From Henckelia pumila (Eukaryota; Streptophyta; Magnoliopsida; Lamiales; Gesneriaceae), in contig NC_133123.1 of assembly GCF_033568475.1 (NCBI RefSeq), forward strand, positions 157,433,753 to 157,497,752: a DNA stretch of 64,000 bases, read 5' to 3'. Position numbers and translations under genes: made by a program. Of the stretch, positions 1 through 10,219 are shown piece by piece. Each line of letters starts with the position of its first letter. Positions within the stretch are counted from its first letter, which is position 1. The notes beneath the pieces were generated by a model. That model was not told the origin of the DNA. It was given only the letters and a program-made list of their open reading frames with translations, and did not search any database.

Positions 1-3000
1 TCCTTATACATTTTCATGCTTCCAGGATGAACTGATAATCGACTCCTGTGAGCTTGAGATAGAATATCGTTCCTGAGCTCCGCAACATTAGGTACAACCA
101 CTCGATTAGATAAGCACAATAAACCATCTGCCTAAAAATGAAATCCAGATGTATTAACTCCATTGGCTAAACTTGCCAAACGCTGAGTCTTAACATCAGA
201 TATCTGAGCATCTCTGATCCGAGAATACAACGCTGGTTCAGACAAAATAGTATACAACCGAATCCCATTTCTCCCTTTCTTGTGCTTGAGCGTAAAACTC
301 AATGAACAGCACTCTTGAATCATATGAGATACTTCACTAGTCTGAAGTGCAGAAAGTCTCACCTGCCGACTCAAGGCATCAGCAGTAAGATTAACAGAAC
401 CTGGATGATATTTGATTTCACAATCATAATCCTTCAGAAGATCCATCCAGCGTCTCTGTCGCATATTCAACTCCGCCTGAGTGAATAAATACTTCAAACT
501 CTTATGATCCGTGAATATCTCAAATTTCTCGCCATAAAGATAATGCCTCCAGATCTTGAGCGCAAATACAATGGCGGCTAACTCGAGATCATGTACTGGA
601 TAATTACTCTCATGCGTATTCAACTGTCGAGAAGCATAGGCAATAACATGTCCATGCTGTGTCAAAACACATCCTAACCCCTGACCAGAGGCATCAGTAT
701 AGACAACATACCCTCCTGATCCAGAAGGTAGAGCTAGCACAGGTGCAGTAGTAAGACGTCCACGCAGCTCGTGAAATGACCCCTCACAATCCGAGGACCA
801 TATGAAGGCAACATCTTTCCGTGTAAGCTGTGTCAAAGGTCTGGCCAACTGTGCAAAATTCTCGATGAACCGACGGTAATATCCAGCTAGACCCAAGAAA
901 CTACGAATCTCAGCAATCGTCGTCGGACGAGACCAGTTCAGCACTGCCTCTATCTTAGTAGGATCAACAGATATCCCTTCATTAGAAATCACATGACCGA
1001 GAAACACTACCCGATCAAGCCAGAATTTGCACTTGCTTAATTTCGCATACAGCTGCTTATCTCGTAATGTTTGTAAAACAATCCTCAGATGCTGTGCATG
1101 CTCATCCTTATCATGAGAACAGACAAGAATATCATCAATGAAGACGATGACAAATCTATCCAGATATTCTCGAAATACCTGATTCATCAGATTCATAAAG
1201 ACTTCCGGTGCATTCGTCAAACCGAATGGCATTACCAGAAATTCATAATGCCCGTATCTGGTCATAAAAGCAGTCGTAGAAATATCTGAGTCTCGTACCC
1301 GTATCTGGTGGTATCCAGATCTCAGATCTATCTTGGAGTAAACAGAAGTACCCTGTAGTTGATCGAATAGATTATCAATCCGCGGCAAAGGATACTTATT
1401 CTTGATGGTGACACAATTCAACTGCCTGTAATCAATACACAATCGCATCGATCCATCTTTCTTCTTGACGAACAAAACAGGTGCTCCCCACTGAGAAACA
1501 CTCGGACGAATATATCCCTTATCAAGTAGATCCTGTAACTGCTGTTTCAATTCTCTCATCTCTGAAGGTGCTAGACGATAATGCACTCGGGATATAGGCG
1601 TAGTTCCTGGTACTAAATCAATACCAAATTCAACCTCTTGCACCGGAGGAAAACCAGGAATCTCATCAGGGAATACATCAGGAAACTCACTGACTACCGG
1701 TAACTGATCAATACCCGTACTACTCATGGACATATCAACTGCATAGATAAGGTAGCCCTCCACACCTGACTCCAAGACATGACATGCCTTCAGAGCCGAA
1801 ACAAGTGGCATCAGAGGTCGCGCACCCTCATCATAAAAATATCAGCTATCACCCTCAGCAGGATGAAATTGTACCAGACGCTGATAACAATCCACAGTAG
1901 CATGATACAAAGTCAGCATATCTATTCCCAAAATACAGTCAAAATCTGTCATCGCTAATATCATCAAATTAGCTGACAATACATTACCCTCAAACTCTAG
2001 AAGGCAACCCATCACTAGACGCTTAGTTAATATCTCCTGCTCCAGCAGAGTAGATACAACTAAATTCATATCTAATGATACATAAGGTAATCTATGTCTC
2101 TTAACAAAGCGACTAGAAATAAAGGAATGCGATGCTCTAGTATCAATTAAAACAAGTACAGGAATACCACATAACAAAAAGGTACCTGCCAACATGCGAT
2201 CGCTTCCCTCAGTAGCCTGTTCTTGAGACAGAGCAAATACCTGCCCTTGAGACTGGGGACGGTAACCAGAAGAACTCTGTGGTGCTGGCTGCTGTCGTGG
2301 AAAAGTAGAAGCCTGAGATCCAACCTGTGATCCCGATCCACTAGCAGAACCCATGCGCTGAGGACAATCTCTCCGCAGATGTCCCTGCTGACCGCAAATA
2401 TAACAAGCACCAGTAGCTCTCTGACATGAAGCTGCAGGATGCTTCCCTCCACAGTGACTACAAAACTCCTCCTCCTTCTTCTTCTTCCCAAAACAGAACA
2501 TACCTCGTGAACCACGAGATCCAGATGAAGTAGTAGGAGTAGAAGAAGACGTAGGTCCAGATTGCACAATAGATTGAGCTCTAGGCTCAAATGATCCACT
2601 AGGCTGTGCTGGCATCAACAACTGTGCACGCCAGTTGCTGGTCTCCACAATACGGAAACGGTTTACCAAAGTCTCATAAGATACTGGGTCATCATAGACA
2701 ACAACCTGTGAGTAGATATCTTGGTTCAGACCTTGTAGAAAGAGATCATACTTCGATGCATCACTCTCATTAATATGAGGACTGAAAGGTAGCAAATCAA
2801 GAAATCGTTGCTGATATTGATCAATAGTCATTGATCCTTGCCTCAGAGTAAGCAACTCCATCGATCGTGCTTGGCGAACAGCTGGAGAAAAATACAGTTT
2901 CTGGAACTGCTGACAGAAATCTCCCCAAGTCACCTATCTTCTCTCAGTACGTGCCTGAGTAGCTTTGGCATCCCACCAAAAACGTGCTCGATCCTCTAGA

Positions 3001-3350
3001 ACAAATTCTAGAACTTCCAATTTCTGATCCTCAGTACAATCGAAAGCACGAAAAGTACTCTCGAGTTTAGACATCCAACTTCTTGCTTGTTCAGGATTCT
3101 CGCCTCCCACCAAAGGTTTCGGTCCTACTTGCATGAATTTATTGATAGAGTAGCGACGTCTACCCTCATGATGACGATGTTGATCATCATGATGGCGGTG
3201 ATGACGATAATGATGACCACCTCCCTGGCCAACACTACCGTGACTCTCGTCAGCCATATCCTGAAAAGAATTGCACATTAAAATCCCAAATGCGCAAGAA
3301 TTACTCAAAACTAATTCTAATTCCCAAGTACTAATCCCAAAATCTAAGCA

Positions 3351-3363
3351 TGCTCTGATACCA
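3351..3363 (-). other. Primer binding site of the chromovirus
   Basis: On the minus strand the sequence reads TGGTATCAGAGCA. This is the usual plant primer binding site complementary to initiator methionine tRNA, and it starts four bases inside the LTR end. It fixes the LTR boundary at 3368 and the direction of the element. Confidence 0.85.
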
Positions 3364-4408
3364 AAAATGTAGTGACCCTGCATGGAATCACCTACTAACT
3401 GGCAACTAATAGCATGCATTAAACTTAATACAACAAAATACTTAACAGAGTAAAAACGTGCGAAAACTTAACCATAATTTACATATCAGCTTAGTAACAT
3501 AATTCAGGCTTAAATCTGTAGTGATACAACCAAATCGAAGAACTTAAAAGTAAACATTATACAGCTAAAACAAATCCTGCTGTATAAATTCCCCTGAAAA
3601 GATCCGGCTCCCTAGTCCTGCCTCGAACTACCGGTTCCGTCCATCCTGCGACCTGCCCCATGGAATAGGGTGTCCAAGATAACAACTAGGACGTGAGCGC
3701 TAACGCTCAGTACATAGACATGAGTAAACATATGTATATAATGCATGCAACATGATGACTGGTAAAGGGTCATCTGAAAAGTTATGCTCAGTACCGGCGC
3801 CACATGAGTGCTGCCACCGCACGGATCAACCTCTGGGTGGAACCACAATCGTCTCGTACACTAGAGTAGACAGACATAAATTCCCCCGCCGTCGCGGTAC
3901 TCTCAGTGACAGACTATCGATTATAGAGCTGAGCGGCTCTATAGTTAGGTATAACAAGGTATAGGCTCAACGTGTATATGCACATGACATATGAATATAG
4001 AAAGCGGTAAATCATATATCATGCCATATAATAATGCCAAATAAATGCAACATATAAACATGTATACTCGCTGGCAATCTCAGTCAATGTGTACGTACCT
4101 CTAGGCTAGTTCAAGTATAGTAGGATCCTAGGTTCCAAGCCTATATTCAAAAGTTCACCGTATCACTACATGAATTTTATAAACCTAAACTAAGCTAATA
4201 AGTACTCCCAAAACTTAAATAGATTTCCGGACCATACCTTCGTCCGTAGATAGCCCTTTGGAGTCGCTAGTCCCGGATGACTATAACCACTCCTTGGTTA
4301 TTCCAAAACCTCTATTATAACCGATAGGGCCCTGAAGTGTATAACTCACACTATAGAACTGAACACTCGGAATACTTGATTTATATCTAATTTCTCGTCC
4401 GAATGGCC

Positions 4409-4417
4409 CTATTTATA
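4409..4417 (-). promoter_or_regulatory. TATA box of the chromovirus LTR
   Basis: The minus strand reads TATAAATAG followed by GG. The palindrome array lies directly upstream of it, as in the LTR-like block at 25.1-25.4 kb. It would drive transcription leftwards toward gag. Confidence 0.6.
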
Positions 4418-4497
4418 GGCAAAATATGCCGGAGTTCGGAGCCTCCGAACTGGGGTTCGGGCCCTCCAAACCTGCATGCCCGACAGATGAGGTCTCG

Positions 4498-6782
4498 TCC
4501 TGCACCACAGGGTGAATGCCGACGGACTTGTGATTCAGTTTCCCTGAATGAAGAGAGGACTGGTGATTCAGGCTACTACTGTCCATGACTTCCCTTAAAC
4601 GTTGCTGCTCGTAGTAAAGTACTTGAATGACACTTTGAACCGGTAGCTTATCGTTCTGAGCTGCGTGCGCACAAGCTTCTCGGGAGAGCTTTTGACAGTT
4701 CATGACACTGCAAAGTTTCTTTCTCTCTGTGTCACTCAAACAAGGATGAGCCTGCATATGCATTCATGAAATGAAATAGGATATATTATAGCGAAAGGGA
4801 AATGTTTTTATGTATAAGATAGAATATTGACGCAGCACATGTGCAGAAAGTTGTAGCTGATGATAACGACAATTGACAAACTGAGTCATTTTCGACTAAG
4901 ATTCACTAGATGTCTTGGCCATTAGAATAGACCAATGAAAAGAAAACATGCTAAGTACAAGCCTTATAATATGAAAATCTCACAAGAAAATAGTAACTTA
5001 TTGTGAGTTTGATTTCGACATGTAGTGAAATTGTATGACTGAGTACGTATGCTGTCATATTGAAGGTTGTAACTAGCAGAACGACAGCTTAAGTGGCACG
5101 TTTCGACTATGGATCTATTTTTGCCTGGATCAGAAGAATCAATCAATGTATAAGAGAATGTGCAAAAGCACAAACCTTCAAATAGATGTCGATGGCTCTG
5201 TACATTCCATCTTCTGTTACTCTTGGCTGTTCAGGGATAAGTTCTGCAAGATCAACAAACTTAGTAACCGATAGATTACGATCAGAAGCGATTTCCGATA
5301 CATAATTCTCCAACAATTTTGCTACTCTCTCCATATCATTTGCTGAAGGGGAATGATAATCTTCAGCTGCATCATAATTATACCCTATTTTATTCATCTC
5401 CCTTTCACATTCAAAGAAATTTTTTGTGATTCGCAGCACGGCTTCAACATCGAACAACGTATCACCCGTGAAGGAATAAGACGGGATCAAAAGATCATCT
5501 AGCGCGGCCTGTGCAAGTTGGGAGGCCACTCTCCTCTCCAAATCAAGCCTACAAGCAGCTGTTGTTTCTAAGTATATCGAAGCTCGGAGAAGCATCGATA
5601 GAAAGCTAACTGAGATCAAGTTTTTCACTCTTGGTAAGAGGCTAACTATTGTTTCTAACACGACCCTTTTCTCGTGTTCTTGTCTTGGTTCTATTTTCTT
5701 CCGTCCCTTTCCAAATATCTCCTAAAAGCAAGAAAAAATACATTAAATAGACTATTCATCATATATGATCAGGAACTAAAAGTCTCTAGGGGTAAGTCCT
5801 CACCAAACCTCTAAGCGATTTTTGTGCATATAGCATAACTATTTGAGCAAGATCGTGTTGCTTAAATCCTCTTGCTATCATTGCAATGAGAGCCCTTTGG
5901 AACATATCGATTCGTAGGACGGCCAAATCCTCACCCCACCAATCGACAACTCGCTTCGAGCTATCCTGGCACATCATGATCGATATGGCGTCGATGCTTC
6001 TGCTCACCAACCGAACTTCCTCAGCCATAGGGAGAAGGTTTTCCGATGAATGTAAAATCGATACAGCCCCGGACACGGTCTTTAATGCGACTTCGTTTAA
6101 ATACGACTCGGTTCGTTGGATCAAATTTCCTGTGGCGTAGTCCTCTGTCATTTCAAGAAACTCTGCTGCACATCTAAGTGTGACGATGTTCTCAGAGGTG
6201 ATTTCGAAGTCCATACCATAGCAGAACTTTGCTGCAAGTTCAAATGCCTCCGCCCCACCCGGGACGTCGGGGATTTCGATCATGGATTTGGCGGTACCAG
6301 TGGCTTCTGAGAGTTTTTTGCTTATGTATCCACTTTTTGAGACTAGAGGAAACTGTGTGGATGCAGGAAAATACATGAAGAGAATAACAAATCGAGAATT
6401 CACCTTCCCCTTGGGATATCAATCAAGAAACTATAATCTATCATCATTCTTTCGGAAAATTTTGTGAGTAATGCTACATGTAAGGGAGAGCTACAGGTTA
6501 TACATTACACTTGAAATTACATGATTATCCATGCACTTTATTTAGAAAAAAATCTTCCAAAAATGCATTACATATAGCATTATCCAAATTTTGTTTGTCA
6601 TTACTAACATATACTCGGTTGACTTCGAACACTATAAGAAATCACTTTCATTTTGAAATATTATTCGAGAAAACTAAAATTAAACACCATGAATAACCTA
6701 CAAGTGTGATACCTTGTGCAAACAAAAGGTAGCTCCTCCAGCGGTAACTGTTACATCACTTGGAATTTCATGCGAGAAAACC
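4498..6782 (-). pseudogene. NPH3/RPT2-like (NRL) BTB-NPH3 gene fragment, four exons with introns, inside an LTR
   Basis: Members of this plant family are BTB-NPH3 adaptors for CUL3 ubiquitin ligases in phototropin or auxin-transport signalling at the plasma membrane. Exons read on the minus strand with good splice sites: 6782-6713 (start of BTB, IPSDVTVTAGGATFCLHK), 6352-5804 (FPLVSKSGYI through the BTB and linker), 5721-5176 (NPH3 domain, RLDLERRVASQL, then GMYRAIDIYLK) and 4751 to about 4498 (AHPCLSDTERKKLC to VLYYEQQRLREVMD). Exons 2 and 3 are whole multiples of three and no stop interrupts any of the four. The first exon and the C-terminal coiled coil are missing. The last exon stops in mid-sequence (near HPVVQDETSS) where LTR sequence begins. 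It is therefore an open but truncated genomic copy, not a processed one. A MITE sits in its first retained intron. Confidence 0.82.
6466..6585. mobile_element. Mutator-type MITE (120 bp) with 9-bp target duplication
   Basis: Inverted ends GAGTAATGCTACATG and CATATAGCATTATCC are bounded by AAATTTTGT at 6457-6465 and 6586-6594. A 9-bp duplication is the mark of Mutator-like elements. It shares its interior (TTGAAATTACATGATTATCC) with the MITE at 42202-42383. It lies in an intron of the NPH3 fragment. Confidence 0.75.
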
Positions 6783-6957
6783 CTGTTCAACACAAATAAA
6801 ACTCTGAACAATTCCCCATTTTCATTCCCATTAAAACGAAATTCAAACAAAGAATACGAACACTTGCGAATATGATAAAAATCCCAGTACAGTAAGCAAC
6901 AAGAAAGACGAGAAAACAAAGAAACCAAATTAGTCATCTAGCATTGCTGTCTGGGGA

Positions 6958-7090
6958 GTTCGGAGCCTCCGAACTGGCTGAGTTCGGAGCCTCCTAAGTG
7001 CTGGGTTCGGATCCTCCGAACCCAGGTTCGGATGGTCCGAACTTGGCCTTTGAGTTCGGATGGTCCGAACTCATTTCGGTGCCTCCGAAC
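6958..7090. repeat. Array of six 7-3-7 palindromes, GTTCGGA-NNN-TCCGAAC
   Basis: Units start at 6958, 6982, 7005, 7026, 7054 and 7074, spaced 20 to 28 bp. The inner trinucleotide varies (GCC, TCC, TGG) while the arms are kept, with minor changes in units 2 and 6. Two further units lie at 4434 and 4455 on the other side of the NPH3 insert. The arms are under-varied relative to the spacers, which suggests a binding site or a hairpin, but that is inference. Confidence 0.7.
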
Positions 7091-7366
7091 TGTCCGAGAC
7101 CCCCGGGACCCTTCCTACCATTTTCGGACGTTCCGGAGCTGATTTTCCACTTATTTTTACCAAATAAGGACTTCTTAATCATGTTTTGCCACTTTTAAAA
7201 TTATATGACATATCATAGCACGAAAAATGGAACTTGGCTACTACCTTTATATGTAGCGATCCATCTGGTAATTTTGAAGTATGATTAAGCCCTGGAATTG
7301 GTTAATTACCAACCCTTAATCATGTTTAACATATCATTATCTTAAAATAAAGTCCGGGTTACTACA

Positions 7367-7971
7367 AAAAAAAAAGACAAAATACCTGAATTTTGATAAG
7401 TTTTTATTGAGAGACATTGTTGGGCGTACGCTTCAAATTAAATGTTTCTCCTAAATAACTAAACAACGATAAAAAATAAAAAAAAACAATCGAAATCACT
7501 ATTGACAATGATAAAAGTTTTATAATTTAATGATCTAGTTTTATAGTTACAGGTTTAATGACAATCACTGAGAATTAAGCAATGAAAAATAGTAAAGAAA
7601 AATACAATAACATGTCTATATTTGTTGTATCTTTAGCATTATTCAAATGTATATGGTTGTAATGTCTTTCTTCCATTATATATTTTTATTAATGTTATGT
7701 GTGGGTGCACCCAACAAATAAATTCAGCTCCACTCTCTGTTATATATGCATACTAGCGCAAACTTAGAACATTATTATGCAATAACAGCGGTAGTCTCTA
7801 AGAATGTATATGAAAAAAGATGAACCCAAACTGTTAAAATGGAAGTCCCACGTTACTAAGTGTAGATCGAGTAGATACTCCTCTGAATGACTTCCAATGA
7901 GGAGTTCCATTGGATGATATTTGTTTTATTGATGCACAAATTGTGTCCCTGCTAAGTTGGGTTACAAGTTA
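7367..7971. other. Intergenic, no gene seen
   Basis: AT-rich sequence beginning with a short A-run just outside the LTR. I see no coding signal, RNA gene or repeat structure that I can name. Confidence 0.5.
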
Positions 7972-8313
7972 GGCGGGCCGGTTCTCTGGTTGACTCAATA
8001 CAAATAAAAATAAAATTATTATAATTAATTATAAATTTCATTTCATAAATAAATATTAATAAAACATATTAATAATTTTTTTCATTATTGATTTCACACG
8101 TCTAAATTTTATATAAAGTAATTAATACAATAAAAAACCACAACTTTCATTAAAAAAAAATACATATATGTATATCACCATAAAAGTAAAAAAAAAAAAA
8201 AATTATTACAGGACTTGGCCCGCCTTTAGTTGGGTTGAAAAAATTTCAACCCAACCCACTTAAATTATGTGGCAAGGCGGGCCGATCCGACTGACCCCAA
8301 ATTGACGGCTCTA
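7972..8313 (-). mobile_element. Non-autonomous hAT-like MITE, second copy, inverted relative to the 24-kb copy
   Basis: Reading the minus strand from 8313 gives TAGAGCCGTCAATTTGGGG, then a GGGCC/GCGGGC-rich terminal zone, an AT-rich core (ATAATTAATTATAAATTTC region), and a second GC-rich zone (GGCCCGCCTAAC). The layout and core match 23956-24388 in the opposite direction. Its left end near 7972 seems to lack the last dozen bases, and no clean target duplication is visible, so this copy is probably end-truncated. Confidence 0.6.
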
Positions 8314-8533
8314 ATTACAACTTGTTCGAGTTGCTCGTTTGAAGTTTTGCCATCATATTATAAGCACCCTGAAGCTATCTCCTACCACTCCACAGCATAA
8401 AGCAATTTAATTGTGACATTCAAGGCAATTAATCATGGAGTGGGTTTGTGCAGCCTAAAATTACACATAATCTCTAGTAATACTTATTCCATGATAGGAT
8501 CTTTGACCGCTTAATTCGGTATTTACTAGTAAG

Positions 8534-10213
8534 TGCACTAGGTCAAGTAATAGTAAAGTGGACAGAGATCAGTCCAAGTATCGATCCCACAGGGACTGTT
8601 GTCAATTCTCAAGCTTTAATTATTTTACTTAATCTAGACAAAAATAATAAAGAAGGATGCAACGAATTAAATAAAAATTTGATTACTAAAAATAATAAGA
8701 ATTAAAATAGAAAAAAGAATAAATTAAATTAAATAGAGACAACCAAGACACACGCAGGTACCGAGCAAATCATGTAACATGTAGTCGATTCAAGACTCAG
8801 ATTTAATCTTAAATCACGGGAATTCTCTTAACTTGTTCAAAATTCTATTTCTAGAACAATCAAACCTATTCAAATGTTGACGGATTAATCTTTCGTAATT
8901 CTAATCAATTTGAATGCATTAAATATTTGTGAAAATTCAGTTAACACCCAAACCGCACACTGAAATCGAATTCTATTTCTAGTCGATTTTACCATGTGTT
9001 GATTATCAAAATGATCAAAATCAATACCTCCTCTATCGACTTGGAATCGATTAACATGCAAGCAAGCAGTTGATCAGACTATCCACAAGAAAATATAAAT
9101 CTGACAATCAATAAAATAAAATCAACTCCGAAAAATCTCAAACAAACATCCAAGTTTTCTACATAAATTTGTTCGGCTCAATCACGCCGTCTTGGTTGAA
9201 AACAAACTACTCAATAATTGAAAACAATAATTCAAAAATAAAAAAAAAAGAAGAAAAGAAAAATCTTCTCTCCCAAGCCTTGTAGTCGCCTCTCTTATGT
9301 TGTCTCTGTTCTGAAACTTCGGAACCCCCAAAAATATGATATATCTTCTATTTATATGGTCCGGATCCCGTACAAATAAATTCCTTACACAACAAGTAAT
9401 TTTCCGGACTCAAAATTCTTCCGAATTCGCGCTCGAGCGAGTGAATTTCTCGCTCGAGCGCGCAACAAAACACAGATTTTTGGAAACATAATTCGCGCTC
9501 GAGCGAGTGCAAATCTCGCTCGAGCGCCTAAAATTTTCTGCTCCGCGCGACGTTTTTCAAAAATTCATATCTAGAGTTCTAGCCGTCGGATTGTGCTAAA
9601 ATATGGACAGAATCTTTAAAACATCTTGAAAATTATTCTGAACGGTGAGATCGAATTTGGATTTCTCTAAAATTAAATATGAATTTTTGACCAAGGCTGC
9701 TCCGTAATTCATTCTTCAAAAATTAATTTTCCTACAAAATTAACCCGTAGAGTGAAATACAAACACATGCACTAAAACACATAAACACACACCTAAAACA
9801 ATATGAATGCACACAAAATAGACATAAAAATAACACGAAATAATGCACACAAAATGCACTTATCAATCTTTGTTGAGCTTATAGTGAATCTGGATTTGCA
9901 GGCCATCTTGATTCGGATGTCTCTCTTTTGCACAAAATGCACGGACCATATTCCAGAACGTGCATAGGGTCTGTGTATTTTACTTCCTAAATTTCCTTAT
10001 TCACTTCTTATGATTTTCCTCAACTTTCGGCCAAGCTCCAACGTGGCATCGCAATGTTTGAATTTTTTTTCAATATTCAATCATTCTCAAGTTTCAGTCA
10101 AACCTACAAACATAAAAAATTATGACTATTTATGCGCAAAACTTGGAACAAAAATGTCAGATAAGCACGATACGACAAAATAAAGTGTCAAATAGACTAT
10201 AGAATTCGTGCTT
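8534..10213 (-). mobile_element. LTR-like non-coding retroelement block
   Basis: The minus strand starts near 9869 with TGATAAGTGCATTTTGTGTG and ends near 8534 with CTTGACCTAGTGCA, a TG...CA pair typical of an LTR. A similar start (TGATAAGCACGAATTC) occurs at 10213, so two related pieces may be joined. A phrase near 8580 (ATCGATCCCACAGGGACTG) is one I recognise as common in plant LTR repeats. There is no coding capacity and I found no matching target duplication, so solo LTR versus fragment is unresolved. Confidence 0.4.
9430..9526. repeat. Four CGCTCGAGCG palindromes in two 21-bp-spaced pairs
   Basis: Perfect 10-bp palindromes lie at 9430-9439, 9451-9460, 9496-9505 and 9517-9526. Within each pair the start-to-start distance is exactly 21 bp, two helical turns; the pairs are 66 bp apart. 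The surrounding sequence is AT-rich, so these GC islands stand out. Confidence 0.8.
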
Positions 10214-10219
10214 ATCATT

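Larger units (their letters stand above)
1..7366 (-). mobile_element. Ty3/gypsy chromovirus (Tekay/Del-like), 5' LTR, gag and part of pol; cut by window edge
   Basis: The element reads right to left: LTR, primer binding site, gag (about 3.26 to 1.84 kb), then protease, reverse transcriptase and RNase H (about 1.8 kb down to the left edge). Gag has a His/Gly-rich N-terminus, the retrotransposon gag domain and a CCHC zinc knuckle (CYICGQQGHLRRDC). The RT block shows [20 protein letters not shown] and FIDDILV, followed by an RNase H region with [10 protein letters not shown] and the LTADALSRQ end typical of chromoviruses. Integrase, chromodomain and the second LTR would lie left of the window. 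Gag and pol carry a few breaks, so this is a fossil copy. It cannot be dated because only one LTR is present. Its LTR is unusual in being split by a host gene fragment. Confidence 0.88.
3368..7366 (-). repeat. Chromovirus 5' LTR split by an inserted gene fragment
   Basis: The outer ends are inverted and match: TGTAGTGACCC at 3368 and GGGTTACTACA ending at 7366. Recognisable LTR sequence runs from 3368 to about 4497 and resumes at about 6945 to 7366, giving an LTR of roughly 1.55 kb. Between them lie about 2.45 kb of an NPH3-family gene. Both LTR sides at the junction carry copies of a GTTCGGA-NNN-TCCGAAC palindrome (4434-4450 and 6958-6974 are identical), so the foreign DNA sits inside a palindrome array. 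The 3368-4104 part is closely matched at 26881-27606. I infer that the two halves are one LTR from the matching termini; the partner LTR is outside the window. Confidence 0.72.

Noticed and set aside
3612-3848. Protein gene (similar frame at 27120-27356)
   Set aside because: Both lie in copies of the chromovirus LTR and have no family resemblance.
6958-7090. Heat-shock elements
   Set aside because: The units contain TTC and GAA but lack the nGAAnnTTCn spacing; the palindrome is GTTCGGA-NNN-TCCGAAC.
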